64,000 nucleotides of DNA from Dendrolimus kikuchii (Eukaryota; Arthropoda; Insecta; Lepidoptera; Lasiocampidae), in NCBI GenBank assembly GCA_019925095.2, contig CM034407.1, forward strand, positions 19,908,710 to 19,972,709. The letters are read 5' to 3'. How positions within the stretch are numbered: the first letter of the stretch is position 1; every line of letters begins with the position of its first letter. A program made the position numbers and the translations under genes. The notes beneath the pieces are model-generated. The model did not search any database. It was given only the letters and a program-made list of their open reading frames with translations, and was not told the DNA's origin. Below, piece after piece: positions 21,066 to 32,662 of the stretch.

Positions 21066-21367
21066 TATTTAATAATAACAGCCCATAAATGTCCCACTGC
21101 TGGGCTCGGGCCTCACATTATAGGGAAACGCACAGTATACCCGCCACGCTTGTTCAAGGCGGCTTGGCAGGTTTGACACATCGGTTATCTCGATGTGCAG
21201 GTTGCATCATGATGTTTTCCTTCACCGTTATTAGCACGTGGTAATTGTAACAATATGCACATTAGGTCAGAAAACTGCCTAAGCGGTACATGCGTTCCGG
21301 CCAGGATCGAACCCGCGCCCTTTGAGTTTGGGACGCGTGCACTAGCCATTACGCTACCACGACTTTG
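21066..21367 (-). mobile_element. tRNA-headed SINE
   Basis: On the minus strand the right end has a tRNA-like head: an A-box region TAGCGTAATGGCTAG and a B box GGTTCGATCC (21304-21313 on plus), spaced as in a tRNA. The body ends in GGCCCGAGCCCAGCAGTGGG and an A/T-rich tail, the end shared with an insect RTE LINE type. RNA polymerase III would transcribe such elements. Length ~300 bases. Confidence 0.8.
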
Positions 21368-21521
21368 TATGATAGTGGAGCCTTAATTTCCACAACAGCG
21401 GTGTAGTCGACGTTTGCGTCATACCGTATGGTTTTTAATCGGCTTACCCTAGCCGAATTTCCACCCCGTACAACTGATGGAAATAACTATTAAAGAAATT
21501 ATTAAAAACAAAACTTACCCT

Positions 21522-21574
21522 TAGTCAGGGTGATCAATTTTAAGTATGACTTAAAATTGGTCGTCCTGACTTAA
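21522..21574. repeat. Short inverted repeat
   Basis: Two ~24-base arms (GATCAATTTTAAG and CTTAAAATTGGTC at the core, CAGG/CCTG outward) surround a five-base loop, with a few mismatches. Confidence 0.6.
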
Positions 21575-21645
21575 TCATGAACATGATAATAATTTTTTTT
21601 GGATTTTTGTTTGTTACTTCAGTCCATTATCAAGAAACTTACTAT

Positions 21646-21649
<4 letters not shown>

Positions 21650-21685
<36 letters not shown>
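21650..21685. repeat. (TA)n microsatellite
   Basis: Uninterrupted alternating TA. Confidence 0.95.
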
Positions 21686-22149
21686 TTTGCAGAACGAAGA
21701 TAGGATGCAAGTACTTATCAATATGGAAAATACTGATCTCGTAGTTCTAACCGAATTTGTAAAGTCCCTTGAAAACTTATATTTTTATGAAAAAACATAA
21801 CTTACCCTTAATAAAATACTGCTACCAGCTATATAATAATTAATAAAGTCAAATATAAAATTTGTACGATAACCTTATATCACATCACTAACCAATTAAC
21901 AGCCGAGTTGATTTAAGGCGGGTTTATAACATTATATTATATTCACAACACTATTTCAAACAAATGTTCATTAAATAAAAAAGTCTTGATACTTTTATTA
22001 AATAACTCTTTAAAAATGACAACTATTTTTTTAAATATTCTATATTATATGCAATTGAAATTGTTTAAACTTAACTAAAATATTAGAAAAAGCTTTTTAA
22101 ATCATAAGAAAGTATATGAAAACGAGTACGTTGTAATGTTTTAATGTAG

Positions 22150-22345
22150 TGTTTAAAAGTGGACGGGCACGTGCAATATGTAGCAAACGCGGCGATTCGA
22201 CGCGTACTAACACGATACGCGAGGACGAAAGCCGTACGTATCCATCTGGGAAAGTGGATGGCATTACGCAAAGAAGACACACCAGAAGGTCAAGTTCAGA
22301 TAAAATTACACGATAATAAGATAGATGTCAGTCAAATCAACTAAG
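22150..22345. other. Short GC-richer stretch, open on both strands
   Basis: About 190 bases with more CpG than the flanks are open in a plus-strand frame (22159-22344, 61 codons) and in two minus-strand frames. No motif is recognised. The block around AAAGTGGATG...CAGGTCAAGTTC is echoed at 22595-22640, so it may be part of a decayed repeat. Confidence 0.3.
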
Positions 22346-23338
22346 AATTTTTATCACATTACAAAACATTTTATACGACACTACAGAGTTATGACGTCGC
22401 AAGAGTTAAAATACAATACTCTGGTATTTACTGTCCGCACTTTTATATGTAAATATACTTATTTATTGCAACATTGTATAACAGAGAAAATTATCATTAA
22501 CGTATTATCACAGAAAATTAATTCATACAGGCCCAATCGACCAGATTTTAACAAGGCCAACATAATTATGATGCCGAAAGATTAAAGTGAAGGAAAGTGG
22601 ATGCTGTAGTGCCAAAAGATGCAGGTCAAGTTCGGTATAACTGGAATTATTGTCCCAACTTACGTGCTGGGCTATTATATAAAACATATATTATTATTAT
22701 ATTAAGTTAATCATATGGTGGTTTAAATACACAGTTTAAAAACATAATACTATACTTAAATTAACTATAAAGAACATATAAAGCTGTGAATTGAAAGCAA
22801 AAGCATAGTTCAGGGATACTTTGGACCTGACCAGGAATAATGAATAACCATGTTTATGTGTTATAAGCAAACTAAGTATAATATCGTCAGAAAAATATAA
22901 AGTACAGTTCCTTTTTAATTTGTCATAAAACTTCTAAAGTAACTCCCTTTTGATGTCCTTAATTAATCTTCTGGCTTTTATGTCCTGGTACCAACTATTT
23001 ATAAAAGTAAAATTTTGTTGTTTATTCGTCGTCGTCTACTAACCTTATATGGTTATTTCGATACACACCAAAAGCTTTCTATTCCTTTGAACAGATTAAA
23101 TTTTAAGGTCAAAAATTCAGGTGAGCGCGTACATTGAATCTCAATGGCGTATCGAGACCTTTCAATCCACTCTCTTTAAGTGGAACATCCTAATTTGCAT
23201 TGGTTGTTTATTATCAAGGTCTATGGAAATGCATAGGTATTTTTACAACTTACCAATGGAGGATGGCTGTAAAAATAATTGGTGTCGAAACTTAACGAAA
23301 TCTAGAAAATTGCTATAGAACGAATTCTTACTAGATAT
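22346..23338. other. No recognised feature
   Basis: AT-rich with short frames only. Confidence 0.35.
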
Positions 23339-23643
23339 TATTGCAGGAGATCAGCAGACAGGCAGACGGCCCACTTGATGGAAAGCGGTTACCATCGCCT
23401 ATGGACATTTGCAACACCAAAGTTGCTACAAATGCGCTGCTGCTCTCTTAAGGGAGACTGGAACCTGGTCACTAATGCCGGAACAGAACTCAAGGTTGTT
23501 ATGGCGACATACTTTAGACCAGGGGTGGTAGCCATCCAGTCGGGCAATTGCCCTACCACCTGGCTGTCAGTTGTTAAGTCGCCTCTTACGACAGGCCCCC
23601 AGGCCGCAGGAAATTGTATTCTTTCTCCGTTCCTGCACGGATA
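23339..23643 (-). mobile_element. Family A retroposon, full length
   Basis: From TTATTGCAGGAGATCAGCAG to GTTCCTGCACGGATA. Forms a head-to-head inverted pair with the next copy. Confidence 0.8.
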
Positions 23644-23822
23644 AAGTAAAATAATATTTACAAAATGATTTTAGTTTCAAATTAGGTTGTTCCGTGACAT
23701 TATCGGGCTTTCAGAATTTTCTCGCCGTAGAAAGAGGCCAAGCATACTTTAATAAAAATAAAATAACACGCACTAAGAATAAATTTATGTACGATGTTAA
23801 CATACTGTGGACAGTGTCTTCA

Positions 23823-24136
23823 TCCGTGCAGGAACGGAGAAAGAATACAATTTCCTGCGTTGGGGCGGCCTGTCGTAAGAGGCGACTTAACAACCCACAG
23901 CCAGGTGGTAGGGCATTTGCCCGACTGGATGGCTACCACCCCTGGTCTAAAATATGTCGCCATAACAACCTAGAGTTGTGTTCCGGCATTAGTAACCAGG
24001 TTCCAGTCTCCCTTAAGACAGCAGCAGCGATTTGTAGCACCTTTGGTGTTACAGATGTCCATAGGCGATGATAACCGCTTTCCATCAAGTGGGCCGTCTG
24101 CCTGTCTGCTGAACTCGTGCAATAAAAAATAAAAAA
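23823..24136 (+). mobile_element. Family A retroposon, full length
   Basis: From CCGTGCAGGAACGGAG to CGTGCAATAAAAAATAAA, so both the constant 5' end and A-rich 3' end are present. Separated by ~180 bases from its inverted partner at 23339-23643. Confidence 0.8.
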
Positions 24137-24272
24137 GTGTGCATATAGCTCGTAATCGTTTAAGTCCCGGTTGCGTTGCTAGCGTTCGTTACGACGACCA
24201 GGGTCCGCTTTCCTACTTTTGCACCTTTTTGTGTATATACCTAATACGACAGAATAATTTATGGACTAAATG

Positions 24273-24521
24273 TTATCCGTGCAGGAACGAAAAAAAAAGT
24301 CCTGCGGCTGGGCGGACTGTCCACACAGCCAGGCATTTGCCCGTCCAGATGGCTACCACCCCTGGTCTAGAGCATGCCGCCATAACAATCTTGAGTTGTG
24401 TTTCGGCATTAGTGGCCAGGTTCCAGTCTCCCTTTAGAGAGTGGCAGGTGTCCGTAAGCGATGGCAACCGTTTTCCATCATGTGGGACATCTACCTTTCT
24501 GTTAAACTCATACAAAAAAAA
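24273..24521 (+). mobile_element. Family A retroposon, diverged
   Basis: Begins CCGTGCAGGAACGAAAAA and ends at ACTCATACAAAAAAAA, with internal deletions of ~50 bases in total. Confidence 0.7.
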
Positions 24522-24703
24522 GCCTTAGACCAGCGTTGCGGGTAAAGTACTGTCGGTTCCCTTATAACAAAAAAATTGAGAGATCCAAGCCCAGCAATAG
24601 TACATTTGTGTTGATATCTAAATCATTGTTTTTCTATAGAATAACATTTTGGTACAACACAGACATATGACGTTTGTAATCTATTACATTTTATGATGTT
24701 TAA

Positions 24704-24909
24704 GGGCCGCTTGCATAACGATCGCCTTTAAATAAAATTAGTTAATCATATTAAACTGCCTAAATACGTTTTACACAAAACGTTTTGACAGTTATTTAAA
24801 TATATTTAGCGGCAAATTTTGCGTTGTACAAGACGCTAATTGTATTTAAGGGTGTTAAAGACGTTTTGTGTCTCTTAAATAAATTTAAGCAACCTTATGC
24901 AAGCGGCCC
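24704..24909. mobile_element. Harbinger-like MITE (206 bases)
   Basis: Ends are perfect inverted repeats GGGCCGCTTGCATAA (left) and TTATGCAAGCGGCCC (right). TAA is present on both sides (24701-24703, 24910-24912). A 3-base TAA/TTA duplication with G-starting termini fits PIF/Harbinger elements. AT-rich interior, no coding capacity. Confidence 0.8.
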
Positions 24910-24912
24910 TAA

Positions 24913-25494
24913 ATACATTACTCAACTTGTAAATGAATATGAGAATGACAAAGACATGACTAATAATATTTTGTAACTAGACATATAATTTTATTGTAAT
25001 ATTTTATATCACATATACTTATATATTTTAATGTAAATTTAGTTGTATAATTATGACATGTATTTGGACATTGCACGCCTAATAAGGCAAAATATATTGA
25101 AACAACGCATATTGTAAAATCTTGTGTATGCAACATTTTAGCAATAAATGATTCATTCATTCATTAATTCAACTTATGTAAGAATTTAAGTTAGATATTA
25201 AAGTAGCAAATGTTTTTAACTATCCAAAACAAATTCTCATAAGAAAAAACATGTTATAAATACATTCGTTTTGATTAATATGTAGTAGACTTTCTCCACA
25301 GCGTTGCTCGCGTAAAGTTTAGATCCTTAGTCAACGCAACAGCGGATGAGAGAAGCGGAAGACCCGTGTTACATGGCGTCAACTTGGGGAGACCACTTCC
25401 ACCAGAAGTCTACATTTCTCACCGCTTAGAAGCGAAATAAAAAACAATTAAAGACGTTTAAAGCTGAAATGCAAAAAAATGATATAGTAGTGAC
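24913..25494. other. No recognised feature
   Basis: A GC-richer patch near 25300-25420 has no identifiable frame. Confidence 0.35.
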
Positions 25495-25505
25495 ATGAGG
25501 CAAAT

Positions 25506-25903
25506 GTCCGGGTGATGCTCGCGGACCGCGTTCGTAATACCGAAGTAAGAAAGAGAGTTGGTCTGAAAGAGAGTGTCGGGGTGAAGGTAAGGAAGGAATG
25601 CTCCGGTGGTTCGGGCATGTGGAAAGAATGCATGATGAAAGAATGACAAAACAGATATACAATGCAAAAGTGGATGGATGCAGAAGTCGTGGAAGGCCAC
25701 GACATACCTTCCATGATCAAATTGATCGTGTACTAGCAGAAGGTGATGTCAGGAGCCTTAAGAACAGACGAGCGTGTATGTCAAGAGCTATGAATGTCAA
25801 AGAAGCAAGTGAGGTGTGTAAGAATAAGCCTGAATGGCGCTCTGTTGTTCGTGCCTACCCCGAAAGAGAACTGGCATGAAGCTATGTATTTATGTATGTA
25901 TGT
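25506..25903 (+). mobile_element. RTE-like LINE C-terminal fragment
   Basis: About 125 codons from LADRVRN-type sequence to the stop, then (TATG)n. One base is missing near 25590, so the frame shifts. ATGAGGCAAAT is duplicated at 25495-25505 and 25904-25914. Confidence 0.85.
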
Positions 25904-26039
25904 ATGAGGCAAATTTTGCCAATAAGATTAAGATTTGAGTAGATGACAAATTCTAAAATTATTTTTACATAAAATACCGAGCGCTACAAATCCAAACCAT
26001 TATCTAACTTTTACAATAGCACGATACAAACAATTTTGA

Positions 26040-26160
26040 TAACTGTATAAACAATAATTAATACGCTATTTGGCTCGTTTAAGTTGTGACGTCAGATCTT
26101 TCTATTATCGCACATAATCTAGGCGACTTCGGCGTTTTGTAAGATGATAAAAAGAGAAAC
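26040..26160 (+). repeat. Interspersed repeat with a TGACGTCA palindrome
   Basis: Shares ATAAACAATAATTAATACG, TGACGTCA and a TCGGCGTTTTGT-type block with segments at 60690-60800 (same strand), 42498-42575 and 46215-46285 (opposite strand). Confidence 0.5.
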
Positions 26161-26886
26161 AAGAAAGGAAAGTATTTTGTGTGTCTAAACCCGATTTTAG
26201 ACTGATGATCTTTCTTTCAATTTGGTTGAATCAACTAGAGCGATCTATATATGTATAAATAGCCTTCCTACAAATTGTATCAATTTATGTCACGAAAGAA
26301 CCTATTCTATATTAAAATTTAGTAACTTTATTCCTCTTTAAGTTAATGCATCTACAACTTTTCTGAGTGCGGCAGTATTGTAAATATAACATTTAATATT
26401 AACTGAACTAATCTAGCTTAAGCCTAGTCATTTGGTCCAATCATTCAGCAATGCCAGCTATTTGTACCGCGTGTTTATTTTCAGCCACAGATATGTCTAA
26501 AAAAGGAGTAAAAGTGAAATGCTTAAATTGGTTCTCTACAGTATTTTATTAGCCGCAGCATCTGCAGCACGTGAATCAATCTTGTGCATTATACCTCTCT
26601 TTCACACTTGTCACTTTCTTTATTTGTACGAGGGGGACAACTTTTATCCGCAGCGCGCAAGTCTCCCTAAAATACTGAGGGCAGTCGCATGTTATTACTA
26701 GGCTCGGGCAATCAATATGCATTAAGAGACGAGATGGTAAGGCATACTATAAAACTAAGTGACAACAATAATAATTCCCACCCTAAATTATGGGGTCATT
26801 TGTTGTTGTTTAGTGTTGGATCGACGATAATAAGCATCTAAACTACTTATTATCTATATATATAAAACAATATTTATACATATATA
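26161..26886. other. No recognised feature
   Basis: Short frames only. Confidence 0.35.
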
Positions 26887-27028
26887 GATCAAATTGATCG
26901 TGTACTAGCAGAAGGTGATGTTAGGAGCCTTAAGAACAGACGAGTGTGCATGACAAGAGTTATGAATGTCAAAGAAGCAAGTGAGGTGTGTAAGAATAAC
27001 CCTGAATGGCGCTCTGTTGTCCGTGCCT
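26887..27028 (+). mobile_element. RTE-like LINE fragment without tail
   Basis: Covers ~47 codons from DQIDRVLAEGDV to VVRA and then breaks off before the stop codon and tail. Confidence 0.75.
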
Positions 27029-27122
27029 TTTTATTATTGGTAAGGAGAGCGCAAACTGATTTTCCCATCCCGGCGCCCAATACGCTTAAGACGGTGCCAG
27101 CGTAACTTCGTACGCGTTGATA

Positions 27123-27902
27123 TCTTAATTAAACGCTACTTCAAATTATGAAAATCTAAATCAATTGCTGTTCGTTAGTCTCGCTAAAACTCGAGAACGG
27201 CTGGTATGATTTGGCTAATTTTGGTTTTGAATTATTTGTACAAGTCCAGGGAAGGTTTAAAAGGTGAGTAAATGAATATAGTAAAAACAACAATTTCGCT
27301 TTCCCTTAGAAACTATTCCTACCTGTCAAACATTTGATTTTTATTTTATTTAAGTTTATGGCTTGACAGCTAGGCCTTTAAGCCAGATCTTAGTTTACAA
27401 TATAGGTTCTTCATTTGCTTAAGCCTATGTATAGCACAGCTGAACTGTAGGTAATCAGCTAGTGCCATTCAACGGAGTTCTAGTGACAACTCAAAAGGCC
27501 ACATTTGTCTATACAGTTCACATTTCTCACAAAACACATAATTACTACTCAAAAACTATCAATATCCAACTATTGTTCATTTTAGAGTAATTTTACACAT
27601 TTTTAGAAAATAAAGCTGCATAGCACAACATCTCCATTCAGTTCCCGCCAAAAACTCTGAAACATTTGATGTTCTTCCCGTCGTTTAGAAATCAATTAAA
27701 TTTAAAAGTCGTTCAGAAATCAAATTAAATTTAAAAGTGAAGCTTTTTTTTTCTTTTTTTTGGTTTTGAATGTCAAACGTTTGATGTTCGTTCCGGTTAA
27801 GTTTTGACCACGTTTTTACTAAAGTTGAAACATTCTGCAATTATCATTCAGCTTTTTTATTTATTGATTCTGGGGCGGTGCGAAGTTTGCCGGATCAGCT
27901 AG
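27123..27902 (+). mobile_element. Helitron-like element carrying a family B insertion
   Basis: Contains GTCTCGCTAAAACTCGAGAA and AAGTCCAGGGAAGGTTTAAA near the start and ends GAAGTTTGCCGGATCAGCTAG before a T, both blocks familiar from insect Helitron-like repeats. A 321-base retroposon with its own duplication interrupts it at 27339-27659. Confidence 0.65.
27339..27659 (-). mobile_element. Retroposon family B, complete reference copy
   Basis: Flanked by AAACATTTGAT at 27328-27338 and 27660-27670. On the minus strand it runs from CAGAGTTTTTGGCGGGAACT to an A-rich end (AAATAAAATAAAAA). Length 321 bases with an 11-base duplication and poly(A)-like end mark it as a SINE-like or LINE-derived retroposon. 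No B box was found. Confidence 0.8.
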
Positions 27903-28374
27903 TCTTAAATAAAAGTCCATACCGATGTCAATTACGATCTACAATAAATACAATGTTTAATCATAAGTCACCAATATTTTAAAACTATTTTTGAAGCGAA
28001 ATTTCTTTAGAACCGTTGTGATTTGAAACTCGATGAAACGAAAAAGCGACACTAAGAAGAGATAAACACATAAATGTACAGGACTAAACTTGCGAGAGAA
28101 CGAGACACGAGTTTTACATTGTGCGGCACAGATTCCAATTTGGACCAAAATAAAACTGACAATAATATCTTTTAGACCAAAACAGTGAAAAATTGAAAGT
28201 GATACTGCGAAGTTTATTTTGAATTATAATATGTTGACGGATGTAGGCTAATTATATTTATATTAATAAAAAAATTATGTGTGAATATATTCATTGAAGT
28301 TTCACTTCTACTGCGTGGGAACTGGGCACACACACATTTATTTTTAATTCATAATAATCTTATGACTTTAATTC

Positions 28375-28830
28375 CCTGGAGCTTGGGAAGGCCGCTTGTG
28401 TGGGACGTTACCTGTGTCGACACACAGCCGCCTTCTCATCTCCATTAGTCCAAAGTTGGGGCCGGTCGCACTGCCACTTCTGCCGAAAACCTCAAACGGC
28501 TCAAATATGCAACCCTTGGAACAGGTTACATGTTTGACCCGTTTGGGGTGGAGACTTTGGGCCCATGGAGGCCAAGTGCCCACAAATTATTTCAAAAAAT
28601 TGAAAAACGCCTAGTCGTCGAGACAGGAGATCGGAAGGATTAGCCTCCGTATCCAGCGAGGTAATGCTGCCAGCCTTCTAGGTACAATGCCCAGCGACAG
28701 TGGTCTGGTGGGTCTGGACGGGCTTTAATATAGGTTTTATTTTAATTTTAGTTTTTTTACTATTGTATATATATATTTTTAAGTTAGGTTTATTTATAGG
28801 ATATTTTAGTTTTTGTTAATAGTTATTACA
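28375..28830 (+). mobile_element. LINE C-terminal fragment and 3' UTR
   Basis: Broken plus-strand frames read DVTCVDTQPPS, FDPFGVETLGPW and RISLRIQRGNAASLLGTMPS, a C-terminal block seen in many animal LINE reverse transcriptases, followed by a T-rich 3' UTR shared with 43765-44010. Stops and frameshifts make it inactive. Confidence 0.7.
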
Positions 28831-28924
28831 TTAATTAATCAATCTTAATTCAAATTCATTTATTTATATAAACTTATTTCTAGGCCTTATATGTAAAACT
28901 TATGGTAATAACAATAATGGTTAA

Positions 28925-29024
28925 AATTAAGGCTACAATTTTTTGGCGGCGGTTGCTGCACTAGACTCTAGGTCTGTATCGCGGCACCCAACACAATTTT
29001 ATTATAAGAACTTAAATATAGTAG
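28925..29024 (+). repeat. Direct repeat, left copy
   Basis: About 95 bases (TTGCTGCACTAGACTCTAGG, CACAATTTTATTATAAGAA) are repeated at 29352-29452 with few differences. A family A retroposon lies between the copies. Confidence 0.8.
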
Positions 29025-29339
29025 ATTTTTTTTTATTGCAGGAGTTCAGCAGACAGACAGACGGCCCACTTGATGGAAAGCGGTTACCATCGCGTATGGA
29101 CATTTGCAACAACGAAGGTGCTACAAATGCGCTTCTGTTCTCTTAAGGGAGTCTGGAACCTGGTCACTAATGCCGGAACACAACTCAAGGTTGTTATGGC
29201 GACATACTTCAGACCAGGGGTGATAGCCATCCAGTCGGGCAAATGCCCTACCACCTGGCTGTGGGTAGATTTGTCGCCTCTTACGACAGGCCGCCCGGCC
29301 GCAGGAAATTGTATTCTTTCTCCATTCCTGCACGGATAA
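29025..29339 (-). mobile_element. Family A retroposon, full length
   Basis: From T-run and TTATTGCAGGAGTTCAGCAG to ATTCCTGCACGGATAA. It lies between direct repeats of unique sequence. Confidence 0.8.
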
Positions 29340-29351
29340 TAACATATTTTG

Positions 29352-29452
29352 AATTATAATAGTTAAAATTTTTTTGGCGACGGTTGCTGCACTAGACTCT
29401 AGGTCTGTATCGCGGCAACAACACAATTTTATTATAAGAATTAAATATAGTA
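29352..29452 (+). repeat. Direct repeat, right copy
   Basis: Partner of 28925-29024. Too long to be a retroposon target duplication, so a local segmental duplication is the simpler reading. Confidence 0.8.
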
Positions 29453-29645
29453 GAATTATTCATTAATTAAACCTATAACTATGTAAAATAAGTGCCTGCG
29501 TGTGTGTGTGTACTAGTGTTATAGTTGGTTTTGTAATATGCACTCTGTATCGCTGTAATTTAATGTTTTAGCCATTTAATTAATTGGTGTTTAAACTTTG
29601 ATGCTGATATTTCTTTGGGTGTGTTTTGGCATACTTTATCATAAA

Positions 29646-29897
29646 CTAGCTTCTGCCCGCGAATTCGTCCGCGTGGAATAGTAGAAAAAAGGAAGTTATA
29701 AAAAACCCCCCCGATTTTGAAAAATTCTTCATTAGTGCTCCGCTCCTATTGGTCTTAGCGTGATGTTATATAGCCAATAGCCTTTCTAGATAAATGAGCT
29801 ATCTAACACTGAAAGAATTTTTCAAATCAGACCAGTAGTTCCTGAGATTAGCGCGTTCAAACAAACAAACTCTTCAGCTTTATATATTAGTATAAGA
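29646..29897 (-). mobile_element. Helitron-like element, complete
   Basis: In minus orientation it starts TCTTATACTAATATATAAAG after an A and ends with a GC hairpin and CTAG before a T, the exact Helitron boundary rule. Length 252 bases. It is the best-preserved member of the family at 60364 and 19767. Confidence 0.75.
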
Positions 29898-30085
29898 TAG
29901 ATATATGGACGTATGGAGAAAGGCGTTTGGCAAACGATTTATGTATTTTAGATAAGGTTATCTTATATCATAATTAGATCTTATTCTAAACCATCACAAT
30001 GGACTTCAAAGCGTTGCCCAGCTTCTCCCCTGAAAAATTATACTCGTATATTCATATATTTTATTATGTTAGTATAGTATATTAG

Positions 30086-30199
30086 AGTTATGAATGTCAA
30101 AGAGGCAAGTGAGGTGTGTAAGAATAAGCCTAAATGGCACTCTGTTGCTCGTGCCTACCCCGCAAGGGAACTGGCGTGAAGTTATGTATGTATGTATGT
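30086..30199 (+). mobile_element. RTE-like LINE 3' end, short copy
   Basis: The last ~28 codons plus (TATG)n. It abuts the (AG)n start of the CR1-like copy to its right. Confidence 0.75.
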
Positions 30200-30200
30200 T

Positions 30201-30905
30201 AGAGAGAGAGAGAGATAACTCTTTATTGCACACCAAAACATACAATTACAAAAACAGACCATATTTACAATATTTTCTAGGCGATACAATAGGCGGCCTT
30301 ATCGCTCAAAGCGATCTCTTCCAGGCAACCTAAATCAAAAACAAATTTGAATCAGGTGATGTAGGTGGTGCAGGAAAAAGGCAAGGGACACATAAATACT
30401 CCAACTAATTTAACAAATAAATATACAAATACATACATATATACATAGTCATAAATATAATATACAAATATATACATATACAATAATATATTACAAAATA
30501 CATATATTATATAATAAATGTATTAGCATAATTATATTGTGTTAATCAGACATGGCTATTTATGGACAAATAGTGTTTTCTGAGTAAATTTCTAAATGTC
30601 GGTAAGGATTTGGCCTCTCTGACAGTAAGAGGTAGCATATTCCATAGTTTGACAGCCTGCACTGTAAAAGAGTTATCATAATAGGATGAAGTGTGTGCAG
30701 GTGTCATAAGTTTTCGATACGTATCAGAGCGCAAATTGTGGGCAGTGGATAGGCGAAGGAATTTAAAACGTTCCTTAAGGTACTGGGGACTATTAGGAGT
30801 AAATAATATATTATACAGGAGAGTGAGAATGTGACTATTCCGGCGAAAATGAATAGGAAGCCACTTGAGTCTTTTACGATATTCGGAAACATGGTCATAT
30901 TTTAT
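30201..30905 (-). mobile_element. CR1/Jockey-like LINE 3' end with coding remnant
   Basis: In minus orientation: broken reverse transcriptase C-terminus (frames 30704-30898 and 30546-30734, ending FTVQAVKLWNMLPLTVREA..F+NLLRKHY), then a 3' UTR with TTATCGCTCAAAGCGATCTC, a polyadenylation-like CAATAAAGAG and a (CT)n tail. One frameshift separates the two coding pieces. Confidence 0.7.
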
Positions 30906-31248
30906 GTTATTATATTATCTTGAATTATTGCTTTGCAATATTATATGTTTTATTCCTCGTGTGTCGATATACCACTCAGCAAACAAGCACGTATCGTCTA
31001 ACCTTAAGCTACCCGTGGGAAGACCACTCGAAACTTTTCGAGGCTTGTAACTTTTATCTCTTTTGTTTATTTATAGATTTTTAGAGCGCAGAACCATTTA
31101 GAAGAGGTTATCATAAGTCAATTCATATTTATGTTATGCCATGAAACTTTATCTCTCAAAAAGGGTAGATGGCGAACTTTTACTTACTAAGATTTTTGGT
31201 GTACATTTTTCAAAGGGTTATCACAGTCATGAATAACTCTTGTACTTT
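30906..31248. other. No recognised feature
   Basis: AT-rich, nothing identified. Confidence 0.35.
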
Positions 31249-31545
31249 TTGTATTTTTTTTTATTGCAGGAGTTCAGCAGACAGGCAGACGGAGCACTTG
31301 ATGGAAAGCGGTTACCATCGCCTATGGACATTTGCAACACCAATGCTGCTACAAATGCACCATCTCTTAAGGGAGACTAGGACCTGGTCACTAATGCCGG
31401 AACACAACTCAAGGTTGTTATAGCGGCATCTCTAGACCAGGGCTGGTAGCCATCCAGGCGGCCAAATACCCTGGCTATGAGTTGTTTTGTCGCCTCTTAC
31501 GGCAGGCCGCCCGGCCGCAGGAAATTGTATTCTTTCTCCGTTCCT
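31249..31545 (-). mobile_element. Family A retroposon, left arm of an inverted pair
   Basis: Runs from T-run/TTATTGCAGGAGTTCAGC to TCTCCGTTCCTG. Its 5' end faces the copy at 31580. Confidence 0.8.
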
Positions 31546-31579
31546 GTTGTATTTTATTAAATTAAATAATATATCTAAT

Positions 31580-31861
31580 CAATTTCCTGCGGCCGGGCGG
31601 CCTGTCGTAAGAGGCGACTTAACAACCCACAGTCAGGTGGTAGGGCATTTGCCCGACTGGATGGCTATCACCCCTAGTCTAAAGTATGTCGCCATAACAA
31701 CCTTGAGTTGTGTTCCGGCATTAGTGACCAGGTTCCAGTCTCCCTTAAGAGAATAGCAGCGCATTTGTAGCAACTCTGGTGTTGCAAATGTCCATAGGCG
31801 ATGGTAACCGCTTTCCATCAAGTGGGCCGTCTGCCTGTCTGCTGATCTCCTGCAATAAAAA
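31580..31861 (+). mobile_element. Family A retroposon, right arm of an inverted pair
   Basis: Runs from AATTTCCTGCGGCCGGGC to CTCCTGCAATAAAAAAAA. Only ~35 bases separate it from its reverse-complement partner, giving arms of ~280 bases. Confidence 0.8.
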
Positions 31862-32436
31862 AAATCTAAACTAATAATAAAATATGAATTCGACACATAA
31901 TAGATAACTTATATCCGGGTAGGATAATCATGATATTTTTTATCCCGAAAAATGACATCGTTTCCGCGGGATAGACTATGGTCACGTTATTTTTGGTACC
32001 GCTGTTGCAATTCACTAAAAAACATGTCGTCGCGGCAACGCTAACAAAGTTTCACTGGCAGATGCTAGTGATAAATATTTTAAAGCGGCAGCTTTTATCC
32101 CATTTAATATTTTATAGACTACAATTAGCTGTACAGACAGAATGTTATAAATTCATCTGGTACGTCAAGTAACCATGATATCACTGTTATTTCCATCTTT
32201 CAACCACACTATTGACAGAAAACACGTGACGGTCCGTATCATGAAAAGTTTTAATTATTTTGTACATTTTGGTAAACAATTGACATCTTTCAGGCGTTAA
32301 ATTATTTAAATATCTATTGTGTAGGTAATTAAGTTATATACAAAAAATACTTGAGGTGGAAAACTAAAAACATGCGAATTAAGCAACCAGTATTATGAAT
32401 CACAAGATATTAGAATCAATTGTAAATAAAAATATT
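31862..32436. other. No recognised gene
   Basis: A segment near 31905-31985 resembles the TTTCCGCGGGATAGAC block of the repeat at 62380-62600. The rest is unassigned. Confidence 0.35.
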
Positions 32437-32450
32437 GTAGTAATATTTTA

Positions 32451-32639
32451 TCATTATCCATGATCAAATTCATCGTGTACTAGCAGAAGGTGATGTCAGG
32501 AGCCTTAAGAACAGACGAGCGTGCATGATAAGAGCTATGAATGTCAAAGAAGCAAGTGTGTAAGAATAAGCCTAAATGGCGCTCTGTTGTTCGTGCCTAC
32601 CCCGCAAGGGAACTGGCGTGAAGTTATGTATGTATGTAT
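32451..32639 (+). mobile_element. RTE-like LINE 3' end, left of tail-to-tail pair
   Basis: Flanked by GTAGTAATATTTTA at 32437-32450 and 32640-32653. Codes for the last ~55 residues with a 4-base deletion (GCAAGTGTGTAAG) that breaks the frame. Confidence 0.85.
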
Positions 32640-32662
32640 GTAGTAATATTTTAGAGAAATCA

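Larger units (their letters stand above)
21368..22149. other. AT-rich, with hairpin and microsatellite only
   Basis: Apart from the hairpin at 21522-21574 and the TA repeat at 21650-21685 I see nothing. Confidence 0.4.

Noticed and set aside
21300..21367. A real tRNA gene
   Set aside because: A and B boxes are present but the sequence continues into a SINE body and shows no full cloverleaf that I can draw.
21650..21685. TA repeats as replication origins or satellites
   Set aside because: They are plain dinucleotide microsatellites with no higher-order structure.
28925..29452. The ~95-base direct repeats as LTRs of a small element
   Set aside because: They lack TG/CA ends, primer-binding site and polypurine tract, and the interior is a single family A copy.
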